This document shows positions 1 through 6,849 of a stretch of 26,584 bases of DNA, piece after piece. The DNA is from CAYNFH01 sp964396385 (GTDB lineage Bacteria; Armatimonadota; Chthonomonadetes; Chthonomonadales; CAJBBX01): NCBI GenBank assembly GCA_964396385.1, contig CAYNFH010000071.1, positions 1-26,584 of the forward strand. Reading direction: 5' to 3'. The stretch's first letter is position 1; each line of letters begins with the position of its first letter. Under the pieces are notes generated by a model. The model saw nothing but the letters and a program-made list of their open reading frames with translations, searched no databases and had not been told where the DNA came from. The position numbers and the translations under genes are program-made.

Positions 1-1
1 G

Positions 2-298
2 GACGGGGGTGAGGAGCCGGAGCCGGAAGTCTCTACCTGGGGGGAACTGCTGCTCCGCGGAATCATCTACGTGACGTGCTTTGACCTGCTGCTCCAGCTT
101 GGGCGGTTCTTGCGCATACCCCCCGCGGAGCGCCTGGCCAACGCCGTGGATCCGGTGGAGGAGATAGAAGAAGAGGATGACTGGGTGCCGGGCCCTACCC
201 ACATCCCCTTCGGCCCCTACATGGTGGTCGGTGCACTCCTCGCCGTGTTCGTCGGCGACCGCCTGCTCAACTGGTACAAGGCCTGGTCGCACCTGTAG
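2..298 (+). CDS. pilD: Prepilin peptidase (A24 family), C-terminal fragment
   Basis: This frame is open from the window edge to TAG at 296-298, giving 98 residues of a protein that starts outside the window. Prepilin peptidases are inner-membrane aspartic proteases that cut the leader of type IV prepilins and often N-methylate the new N-terminus. The fragment ends with THIPFGPYMVVGALLAVFVG, which matches the last membrane segment of the family, where an IPFGPFL-like stretch precedes a hydrophobic helix and a short tail. Before it lie another hydrophobic stretch (ELLLRGIIYVTCFDLLLQLG) and an acidic linker (EEIEEEDDW). The catalytic aspartates would be upstream and cannot be seen. Its position directly before five prepilin-type genes supports the call. 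A 7-bp hairpin follows the stop immediately. Confidence 0.72.
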   Translation, partial: DGGEEPEPEVSTWGELLLRGIIYVTCFDLLLQLGRFLRIPPAERLANAVDPVEEIEEEDDWVPGPTHIPFGPYMVVGALLAVFVGDRLLNWYKAWSHL

Positions 299-320
299 GG
301 GCGGCCCTGCGTAGCCGCCC
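299..320 (+). repeat. Perfect hairpin directly after the peptidase stop codon
   Basis: GGGCGGC (299-305) and GCCGCCC (314-320) form a perfect 7-bp stem with an 8-base loop, starting at the base after the stop codon. No T-run follows, so it is not a classical intrinsic terminator. It looks like a REP-type palindrome or an mRNA 3'-end stabiliser. The rest of the gap up to 481 holds no gene that I can support. Confidence 0.5.
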
Positions 321-481
321 GTACACCTGAACAGAAGTGCTCGGCAACCAAGCAGGCGAACGGGCGACCTGTGTCGAATCCAGTAACCGTACGGGGACTT
401 CCGCATTTGGAACATGCGTATGGAGCGGGTCGTCAGACAGACGAACGGGCCGACCGCCGGCCTGAAGGATCGTGCTCGGCC

Positions 482-1543
482 ATGACTCTCCAAACCCTGA
501 ACCAACATAACCCGGACTTCGGACTTCCGACTACGGACCGCCGCCGGGGGTTCACGCTTATCGAGCTCCTCACCGTCATCGCCATCATCGCCATCCTGGC
601 AGCGCTGCTCTTCCCGGTCATGGCGACCGCCCGCGAGCAGGCGCGCGCAACGAGCTGCATGTCGAACCTGCACCAGCTGTGGGTTGCCGCGAGCGTGTAC
701 AAAGCGGACGACGGGGCCTACCCGGCTGCCCTGTTCGGCTACGCGGAAGCCTGCGATCCCGCCACCGGCGCCCCCATCGGCCAGTACTTGAATAAGGCGG
801 GCCAGCAGGTGTGCAGCGCGGACAAGGCCATTCAGGGCCTGCTTTACGGCGCCCAGGTCCGCGATATCAATGGCTTCCACTGTCCGGACGACGTCCCGCC
901 CAACCGGCTGGCCGTTACCATCGCGCACTTCCCTCCGATCCCGACGCAGCCGACTGGCGCGCCCGGCTGGGTGTACCCACCGGGTACACAGCCCGCGACG
1001 CTCATCGGACGGCCGGCACCCTATGTTACACAGGCGAACGCGCAGTTTGCCAAAAACCCTGAGCCGGCCCAGGTCTGCCCGTCCGATGCTTTCGGCCTCA
1101 TCGACTGTTGGCTCGACAACGCGCCGGATGGTACGCATAAGCAGGGCGATCCCCGGTACTACTACGTATGGGACTCCTACGACATCGGCCCGCGGATCAA
1201 CCGTGATGGCAGCATTCCGGTAATGGCGGACGGCTCCAAGGTTTACGACCTCCACTACAGCCTGAACTGGACCGGAATCGATCATCGATTCGGCCCGGTG
1301 CAGGGGCCGTGCCCGGACCCCAGCGACACCAGCAACCCCGGATGTCTCCCCGGCCTGCCGGACTTGGCCAACCAGCTAAAGTACGCCAACCCGCCGAGCG
1401 ACAAGACGCTCCTCACCTATTGTACGTGGCACACGGCTACGTCCCACGTGGACACTTTCATCGCCATCACCCTGGCGGGCCACGCCAAGAAGGTGAACTA
1501 TAACGACATCCTGACCTATGGCCCCAACAACTACAATCGCTAA
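482..1543 (+). CDS. Type IV pilin-like protein (GspG/PilE type), first of a tandem pair
   Basis: The protein has 353 aa if it starts at the ATG at 482. The open frame runs back to a GTG at 371, but the ATG leaves a normal short basic leader and has GAAGGA 12 bases upstream, so I prefer it. The leader ends RRRG, followed by FTLIELLTVIAIIAILAALL: glycine at -1, phenylalanine at +1 and glutamate at +5 are the classical prepilin peptidase signature. The AREQAR..SCMSNLHQLW segment after the helix is typical of Armatimonadota and Planctomycetes pilin-like proteins. The ectodomain has several cysteines that recur in the next gene and a C-terminal C-x2-H-x4-H motif (CTWHTATSH). It is probably a structural or minor pilin subunit of the surface fibre. 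The last part of the leader (NPDFGLPTTD) is encoded by a 7-base tandem repeat at 513-538. Confidence 0.82.
   Translation: MTLQTLNQHNPDFGLPTTDRRRGFTLIELLTVIAIIAILAALLFPVMATAREQARATSCMSNLHQLWVAASVYKADDGAYPAALFGYAEACDPATGAPIGQYLNKAGQQVCSADKAIQGLLYGAQVRDINGFHCPDDVPPNRLAVTIAHFPPIPTQPTGAPGWVYPPGTQPATLIGRPAPYVTQANAQFAKNPEPAQVCPSDAFGLIDCWLDNAPDGTHKQGDPRYYYVWDSYDIGPRINRDGSIPVMADGSKVYDLHYSLNWTGIDHRFGPVQGPCPDPSDTSNPGCLPGLPDLANQLKYANPPSDKTLLTYCTWHTATSHVDTFIAITLAGHAKKVNYNDILTYGPNNYNR
513..538 (+). repeat. 7-base tandem repeat within the prepilin leader
   Basis: The units CGGACTT, CGGACTT, CCGACTA and CGGAC follow one another without gaps. The repeat is translated as part of the signal peptide of the pilin starting at 482. 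Similar short-unit repeats mark most other gene starts in this window. Confidence 0.6.
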
Positions 1544-2459
1544 GCGCGCGCGGCCCGGACGGCGGGCGTTCACCATCATCGAGCTCCTCGTCGTCATAGC
1601 CATTATTGCTATTCTGGCGGCGCTGCTCTTCCCGGTGCTGGCGCAGGTGCAGGAATCGGCCCGGGCGGGAAACTGTATGAGCCAGCTCCACCAGATCTGG
1701 GTGTCCGCCAACGTCTACAAGCAGGACGAAGGCGCCTTTCCACCCGTGCTGTACGGCTATGCGGAGGCCTGGAACTGCAACACCGGGATGTCCAGCGGCG
1801 CACCACTGCTCGACCCGACCAGCCAGCCCATCACCGGCGGAGACCAGATACTCTCCGGCGCGCTATTCCCGGAGCAGATCAAGGACTCGAACCTATTCCT
1901 CTGTTCTGACGACCGCGGTTCCAAGCGGCGTGTCAGCGCGGACGCCCAGTGCAGCCCGCCGCCGCTGGACTGGCCCCAGGTGGTGACCATCGCGCACTGG
2001 GCCCCGCGCCCCGCAAACTGGCCGGCGAACAGGTCCTACATCACGGACAACGGCACGCCCGTAGCCCAGACCTGCAAGCAGGACAACTTCGGCTACCAGG
2101 ACTGCTGGCTCACGGGCGCCAACAAGGGCCGGGCCAAGTGGTACTATGCCTGGGACTCCTACGACATCGGGCCGCGCGTGGACGCAATCGGAGAAACCAT
2201 CGTCGATCCCAGCACCGGTAGGCCCGTATTCGACGTGCACTACAGCCTGGACTGGACCGGAGTAACCGGCGCGACCGATCTGCCGGACCAGCTCAAGTAC
2301 GCCAATCCGCCCCCGGATAAGACCCTGCTTACCTACTGCTCCTGGCACACGGCCACGGCGCACGCGCCAACCTACACGTCCATCACGGAGAGCGGACAGG
2401 CGAAAAAGCTGGATCGCGACCTGTTCAACAAGTTCGGCCCAAACCTGTACAACCGTTGA
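1518..2459 (+). CDS. Type IV pilin-like protein (GspG/PilE type), second of a tandem pair
   Basis: This 313-aa paralogue of the preceding pilin overlaps it by 26 bases. The ATG at 1518 is the only usable start before the cleavage motif. No ribosome binding site sits at normal spacing, so translation is probably coupled to the upstream gene. The leader ends GRRA, followed by FTIIELLVVIAIIAILAALL, so alanine replaces the usual glycine at -1 while Glu5 is kept. Large blocks are shared with the first copy: WDSYDIGPR, the HYSL.WTG block, QLKYANPP.DKTLLTYC.WH and the final GPN.YNR. I count 37 of 60 identical residues at the C-terminus. Cysteines in FLCSDD, QTCKQD and DCWLT line up with the first copy, which suggests conserved disulfides. 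The gene probably arose by tandem duplication. Confidence 0.82.
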   Translation: MAPTTTIAKRARPGRRAFTIIELLVVIAIIAILAALLFPVLAQVQESARAGNCMSQLHQIWVSANVYKQDEGAFPPVLYGYAEAWNCNTGMSSGAPLLDPTSQPITGGDQILSGALFPEQIKDSNLFLCSDDRGSKRRVSADAQCSPPPLDWPQVVTIAHWAPRPANWPANRSYITDNGTPVAQTCKQDNFGYQDCWLTGANKGRAKWYYAWDSYDIGPRVDAIGETIVDPSTGRPVFDVHYSLDWTGVTGATDLPDQLKYANPPPDKTLLTYCSWHTATAHAPTYTSITESGQAKKLDRDLFNKFGPNLYNR

Positions 2460-2466
2460 GCAGAAG

Positions 2467-2541
2467 ATAAATGGGTAAACGGGTAAACGGGTGTACGCCG
2501 GGATGCGCCAGGTACACCCATTTACTCATTTACCCGTTTAC
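2467..2541 (+). repeat. Imperfect 30-bp inverted repeat built from 8-base units
   Basis: The left arm (2467-2496) repeats GGGTAAAC-type units and the right arm (2512-2541) repeats their complement (CATTTACC-type). I count 25 of 30 positions pairing around a 15-base loop. All five differences are A/G or C/T, and some give G-U pairs in RNA. The element begins eight bases after the stop of the second pilin and could stabilise or end its transcript. No T-run follows. Confidence 0.65.
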
Positions 2542-2553
2542 TGCCGGTTTGTC

Positions 2554-2572
2554 CGCCCCGGAACACGGGGCG
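2554..2572 (+). repeat. Perfect 7-bp GC hairpin
   Basis: CGCCCCG (2554-2560) and CGGGGCG (2566-2572) pair around the loop GAACA. A second small palindrome, CCGACA-GA-TGTCGG, lies at 2585-2598. Together with the element at 2467-2541 these fill the 214-base gap between the second pilin and the PilV-like gene. They may form a composite 3'-end structure. No poly-T tract is present, so a Rho-independent terminator is not established. Confidence 0.4.
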
Positions 2573-2673
2573 TATGCCGCTCGTCCGACAGATGTCGGCC
2601 CAATTGAGACTCCGCCGGGCCGTCCGGAATCGCATCCCGCCTCCCCGCTATCGGGTGGGCCTGCGAGACGCAA

Positions 2674-4542
2674 TTGATAATCGAAAATCGAAAAGCGAAA
2701 ATTGAAAATCAGCGCCAGCGCGCCATATCGCTCATCGAAATCCTGGTAGTGCTGGTTCTTCTGCTCATCGGGATCTTTTCGGTCATCCGGCTGTTTCCGG
2801 GGGGATTTCTGGTCAACCGCTGGACCGAGGAGTCTACCGAGGCGACCCGGCTCGCCAACCAGGAGGTGGACCGCTTCTCGGTAAACGCGGCCAATCTCAT
2901 GGACGCCGTGGTGCCTGTGAAGCCGGTTCCCAGCGCCGGGCCGCTCGGCTACAGCTTCCAGGTGGACCTGAACACCACTCCGGATGACCTGTCCGCCGGG
3001 GTGGTCAACATCCCGGGGGTCGATCCCTACTACTACTCGGACGCCAACCGCATCCGCCGCGTCATCGGCGAGACGGTGCGCATCCCCATCCCGTCGCCCA
3101 CCACGGCCGGCCAAGGCTCCCTCTACGTGCTCAGCTCGGGACCCATCTATAACCTGCCGTTCCAGCAGGGCACGCAGAATTTCAGCATCTATGTGAGCGG
3201 GGCGCCGCTCGCCCGCGTGGTGGTTACCTCGCTGAACGTGCAGGTGGGCACGGACACGAATCCCGCTCAGCTCAATGACGCATCTCAGTACGCCGTCGAT
3301 TACGGCGACGCGAAGGTTGGCTTCTATCCGACCACCTACAACCGCACCTTCCTGGCGACGTATAGCTACTACGACGCCAACAACCTGGCGCAGACCGTGG
3401 TGGACGAAGTCATCAACGTCCCGGCTTCAGCGACCACACCTGGACCCGCCCAATGGTTCTCGCTCACCGGAAATGGCGGGAGGCCTCTGGTACCGGACAG
3501 CGACGTCATCGGTCGCCAGTTCGCGCAGAAGAACCTGACCGACGCGTGGAGCTCCGATCCGTTCGAGTTCAAGGTGCTCTCTCCGAACGACGGCTCCTTC
3601 GCGAATGTCGGAGTACTGCTATTTAACCCGCTGGGGCACGACTACACGGAGTACACGGCCAACGGCCCCGTCCCGCTCACCGCCCGGATCGACTACGACG
3701 TGCTGGACTGGCACATCATCCGTGAGGACCGGCCCATGCCCGCCACTTCGCCCTATCGCATGCCGCTGGCGCTCAAGAACATCAAGCGCTCGGGCGACCC
3801 TGAGGCGGACCAGACCATCTATAGCGGCATCTTCAAGGACGCGTCCATACCACAGGGGCAGGGCATCGACGTCCTCATATACGACCTGAGCACCGGCCAG
3901 AGGGTCGCCCCGGCGAACTACTCCGTGAACTACCACGACGGTATCGTGACCTTCACGGACGCCTTCGGCAGCCAGTTCGCCTCCGGCAACTTCCGGTTCT
4001 TCTACAAGGCGCGCGGTGACTGGGCGCTCCAGATACAGAAGGCCGCGCAGAGCTACAGCCGTGTCCTGAGCCCCAACGTCGGCTACGCCCAGTTCTACAC
4101 GCCCGTGGCCGGCGACGCGGTCTACAACGCCAGCGCGGCCAACCGTACCCGCATGTACTTCCCGCTGATGGATGCGGGCAAGTCCATCACCATCCGGGAG
4201 ATGTGGTACGCCGACGCTGGCGGTGTAGATCACAAGATTACAAACGAAACTTTCCGCATCAACGACGACCGAACGAAGTTCCAGAACCTCGCGGGGCAGA
4301 CGCTCACCTTCATCGACCTGAAGGACAAGTCCCAGTACAGCCAGGGACCCAGGGCGGCTGTTGCGTGGGACCCGGCGCCTTCCGGCACGACGGCCGGTGG
4401 GGTGCAGGGCACCTCCTTCCGGGCGCGCGTCATCTGGAACAACGGCGGTACGGTGGTCCAGACATCCAACGGCAACGTGCTTCAGACCCGCTGGCGCAGA
4501 GTTGACCTGGACACCTTCCTAACGAGGTCCGGCGGTGTTTAA
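2674..4542 (+). CDS. PilV/GspI-type minor pilin with a very large ectodomain
   Basis: The protein has 622 aa from a TTG at 2674. That start is uncertain: the frame is open further upstream, the ribosome binding site is weak, and no ATG or GTG lies near. The cleavage motif is QRQRA, followed by ISLIEILVVLVLLLIGIFSV, with alanine at -1 and glutamate at +5. The LIEILV...L..IGI pattern is characteristic of the PilV/GspI class. PilV and GspI proteins are usually 130-190 aa, so this one carries some 450 extra extracellular residues. The ectodomain is rich in Tyr, Asn and Thr and contains two copies of a short beta module, at about residues 205-237 (QYAVDYGDAKVGF) and 415-450 (YSVNYHDGIVTF). The same module recurs in the other large proteins of the locus. 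The leader MIIENRKAKIENQ is translated from a 7-base AT-rich repeat. The gene overlaps the next by 8 bases. Confidence 0.75.
   Translation: MIIENRKAKIENQRQRAISLIEILVVLVLLLIGIFSVIRLFPGGFLVNRWTEESTEATRLANQEVDRFSVNAANLMDAVVPVKPVPSAGPLGYSFQVDLNTTPDDLSAGVVNIPGVDPYYYSDANRIRRVIGETVRIPIPSPTTAGQGSLYVLSSGPIYNLPFQQGTQNFSIYVSGAPLARVVVTSLNVQVGTDTNPAQLNDASQYAVDYGDAKVGFYPTTYNRTFLATYSYYDANNLAQTVVDEVINVPASATTPGPAQWFSLTGNGGRPLVPDSDVIGRQFAQKNLTDAWSSDPFEFKVLSPNDGSFANVGVLLFNPLGHDYTEYTANGPVPLTARIDYDVLDWHIIREDRPMPATSPYRMPLALKNIKRSGDPEADQTIYSGIFKDASIPQGQGIDVLIYDLSTGQRVAPANYSVNYHDGIVTFTDAFGSQFASGNFRFFYKARGDWALQIQKAAQSYSRVLSPNVGYAQFYTPVAGDAVYNASAANRTRMYFPLMDAGKSITIREMWYADAGGVDHKITNETFRINDDRTKFQNLAGQTLTFIDLKDKSQYSQGPRAAVAWDPAPSGTTAGGVQGTSFRARVIWNNGGTVVQTSNGNVLQTRWRRVDLDTFLTRSGGV
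2681..2709 (+). repeat. Left copy of a 29-bp inverted repeat flanking the PilV-like gene
   Basis: TCGAAAA-type heptamers run over 2681-2709. The reverse complement of 4547-4575 matches this stretch at 28 of 29 positions. The left copy encodes the leader peptide of the PilV-like protein. The right copy encodes the leader of the PilW-like protein in the opposite orientation. Confidence 0.7.
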
Positions 4543-6712
4543 CATAATTTTCAATTTTCGATTTTCGATTTTCGAACGGGCTCGTTCAAATCGAGAACCG
4601 AAAATCCAAAATCGAGAATCGACCCTCCGGGGGTTCACCCTCGTCGAGCTCCTCGTGGTGCTCGCCATCACGGCCATCCTGCTCGGGCTTATCTTTGGCC
4701 CGATGATCCAGGGCTTCAACCTCACAAACCGGGCGCGGGTGCAGGTGCTGGCGCAGGACACTGCGCGCGCTGCCATGGAGATCTTCCAGCGCGACATCGC
4801 GAACGGCGTGTTCGTGTTCGATAACGCCTCCAACCCGGTCGTGCTGAGCATCCGCGACAAGAACGGCAACGCCACCTGGGCGGAGCTGCCCTACGGCATG
4901 ATAGACTTTGTGCCGCCCGCCCGCGTGAACGACCAGAACATTAATGTCAACGCGAGCCAGATTGACCCGACCACCGGCCTCGCCATCGACCGCGGCCCCA
5001 TCTCGCTGCCGCTCGCGCCGGGACGGGTCATGGTCCGTTGGTGGCTGGGCCCGCGCTCGATATTCGATTCTCAGGTGGCTGGCGTCAAGCCGTACCTGCC
5101 GTACGGCAACTTCTACGACAACCCGCGCGATCCGTACGTAAACGGGCCAAACAGGCACAATCCGGTAATTCTCTACCGCGCTATCTTCTCGCCATACCTG
5201 CCGACCCCCGTGAATGGCAAAGCGCAGGTCGACCAGCGGCTCTTCCGGGTGGACGCGAACGGCAACCCGATCCTTTCGCCGGATCGCAGCCTGCCCCCGG
5301 ACCAGTACGCGCAGCAGTACTTCTTCAACGACCTCACGGAGGCCCAGAACGTCACCCTGCCAGATGGTACCGTGACCAACAAGGTGGACGGGTGGGTGGA
5401 TGAGAACGGGGACGGCAAAGTTAACATCTGCGAGAACTGGCACGCGCTGGCCCGTACCATGGTGCCGGTCGACCGCGCCGATGAGGTGGTGGCGGACCGC
5501 GACGACCGAGGCAACCTCTACTTTGACGCCAACGGTCTGCCGCGCCTCACGCCGCAGGTGCGCTTCCAGCCCACCTATGTGGGCAACGACGCGGGCACGC
5601 CCACCAGTGCATCGGATACCGGCAATGAGTCGCCTACGGTCACTCCTAGCAGCTACGTGGAGAGCCACGGCGCCTGGACGCTCCCGTACCGGCTCTACGC
5701 CTACCGCAGCCCGCTAAACGCCGCGGTGCTGGACTACTACTTCTATGACGGCAGCGTGCTGCCGGACCCGAGCGGAGGCTTGCGTCTAAACATCCGGCAC
5801 CGCCAGTTTGACACTTCCTCCAATACCCAGACCTTGGATGCGCCAGTCAACTTCGTGGTGGACAAGACACGCTACTTGAGATCGGGCGAGCTGGAGCTGC
5901 TGAGCGGTTTCCGCCCGGAGATCCTGTTAACGGTAGATAACCGGAAGGGCGTCTCTGGCTTCGCATTCCCGGAGTGGCTGGTCATGCACGATTCAAACGG
6001 GGACCACTACGACTCAGAGTTCATCACGGGCAATCCGGCAGGAGCCGCGGATCCCACGCAGCCGAACACCCAGTTCGCCACCACCGGATACCGGTATATA
6101 AATCTGGGAAAGATGGATCCCGGGGCGTACCTAAATCCGCCGCTGAACCCGCCGCTCTTGAGCGGTATGCGCCCGCCCCTTGAGGTCCAGTCGGACGGGA
6201 AAACTTATATCCCCAACGTGCGGATCGTTCCGGGGTCAGAGATTGTAGAAGGGCCGGACCAGCTTCCCGGACCACATTATGGCCAGCCAATCGCGTACAC
6301 GCGAGTTCCCCGCGCCAACGATCCGAAGGGTGCCATCGGTCCGAACCAGTACATGATCAATTACACTGACGATCCCAACGTAGCCTCCGGCGGGCCCACT
6401 GATCTGCAAAAGGCGGGGACCATCATCTTCGATAGCCAACCTGATGGTGGTGGCGGATTCCAGGGCCAGCACTCGCTGCCAACCTTGGTATATGGGCCGA
6501 TTGGCTCCCTCATACAGCAAAGCACTCGGTTGACTGTGTCCGTGACCTATCAGATCCAGAACAACCAGCCCACGGACGTGGTGAAGGCGGACTACCTCAC
6601 CCGCCAGCTCATCACCTTCGTCCTCGGCGCACGCCTATACGACTTCAACTCCGGCCAGCCGCAGGAGGTCACTCTGACCCAGCAGGTCAGAGTACGGAAC
6701 CTTCAGCGGTGA
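4535..6712 (+). CDS. PilW/GspJ-type minor pilin with a large ectodomain and an EF-hand-like loop
   Basis: The protein has 725 aa from a GTG at 4535. The motif GAGG at 4524-4527 sits 7 bases upstream, and no other canonical start lies between it and the cleavage site, so the start is well supported. The leader ends STLRG, followed by FTLVELLVVLAITAILLGLI, with Gly-1 and Glu5. The following helix (ARVQVLAQDTARAAMEIFQR) is typical of PilW/GspJ. Residues 289-300 read DENGDGKVNICE, with Asp, Asn, Asp, Asn and Glu at the canonical EF-hand positions 1, 3, 5, 9 and 12, so calcium binding is likely. The usual length of the class is about 200-350 aa. A further copy of the shared beta module lies at about residues 604-677. 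The leader is translated from an AT-rich hairpin repeat. The 8-base overlap with the previous gene suggests translational coupling. Confidence 0.77.
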   Translation: MFNIIFNFRFSIFERARSNREPKIQNRESTLRGFTLVELLVVLAITAILLGLIFGPMIQGFNLTNRARVQVLAQDTARAAMEIFQRDIANGVFVFDNASNPVVLSIRDKNGNATWAELPYGMIDFVPPARVNDQNINVNASQIDPTTGLAIDRGPISLPLAPGRVMVRWWLGPRSIFDSQVAGVKPYLPYGNFYDNPRDPYVNGPNRHNPVILYRAIFSPYLPTPVNGKAQVDQRLFRVDANGNPILSPDRSLPPDQYAQQYFFNDLTEAQNVTLPDGTVTNKVDGWVDENGDGKVNICENWHALARTMVPVDRADEVVADRDDRGNLYFDANGLPRLTPQVRFQPTYVGNDAGTPTSASDTGNESPTVTPSSYVESHGAWTLPYRLYAYRSPLNAAVLDYYFYDGSVLPDPSGGLRLNIRHRQFDTSSNTQTLDAPVNFVVDKTRYLRSGELELLSGFRPEILLTVDNRKGVSGFAFPEWLVMHDSNGDHYDSEFITGNPAGAADPTQPNTQFATTGYRYINLGKMDPGAYLNPPLNPPLLSGMRPPLEVQSDGKTYIPNVRIVPGSEIVEGPDQLPGPHYGQPIAYTRVPRANDPKGAIGPNQYMINYTDDPNVASGGPTDLQKAGTIIFDSQPDGGGGFQGQHSLPTLVYGPIGSLIQQSTRLTVSVTYQIQNNQPTDVVKADYLTRQLITFVLGARLYDFNSGQPQEVTLTQQVRVRNLQR
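4547..4621 (+). repeat. AT-rich imperfect hairpin inside the start of the PilW-like gene
   Basis: The arm 4547-4575 (TTTTCGA-type heptamers) can pair with a related stretch at about 4588-4621. Some 24 of 29 positions pair strictly and two more form G-U pairs in RNA. The base composition is sharply AT-rich against the GC-rich surroundings. The hairpin starts 12 bases after the GTG start and lies wholly in translated leader sequence, so it could affect initiation. The arm 4547-4575 is also the right copy of the long-range inverted repeat at 2681-2709. Confidence 0.65.
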
Positions 6713-6732
6713 GCCACAGTATACGCAACCTC

Positions 6733-6838
6733 GCCGGGCAGTGAACTACCCGGCTAGAGAGAACCGTCCTTCGGACGGCCGCGGGTGTATCACGCGTCCG
6801 GAGGACGCCTGACCTTAGCCAGGCACTTCAGTGCCTGG
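6733..6838 (+). repeat. Four hairpins in tandem between the PilW-like and PilX-like genes
   Basis: The four perfect stems are GCCGGG/CCCGGC (6733-6754), CCGTCC/GGACGG (6764-6778), GCGTCC/GGACGC (6794-6808) and CCAGGCAC/GTGCCTGG (6819-6838). The middle two share the inner stem CGTCC/GGACG but have different loops (TTC and GGA). They fill the 137-base gap almost completely, and the last one ends 12 bases before the ATG at 6850. None has a T-run. They resemble a REP cluster or an mRNA processing or stability element. Confidence 0.6.
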
Positions 6839-6849
6839 TGGCGTGAGAT

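Noticed and set aside
299..320. Rho-independent terminator after the peptidase gene
   Set aside because: The stem is good but no T-run follows, so it is listed only as a hairpin repeat.
371..481. Upstream extension of the first pilin to a GTG at 371
   Set aside because: The extension has no signal-like character and would put 59 residues before the cleavage site. The ATG at 482 gives a normal leader.
2471..2677. Small open frame of 68 codons between the second pilin and the PilV-like gene
   Set aside because: It is a translation of the inverted repeat and GC hairpins. No ribosome binding site or recognisable protein pattern is present.
2681..4575. Insertion sequence or transposon bounded by terminal inverted repeats
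   Set aside because: The enclosed gene is a PilV-type pilin with no transposase. The repeat arms are simple heptamers, and no target-site duplication is visible.
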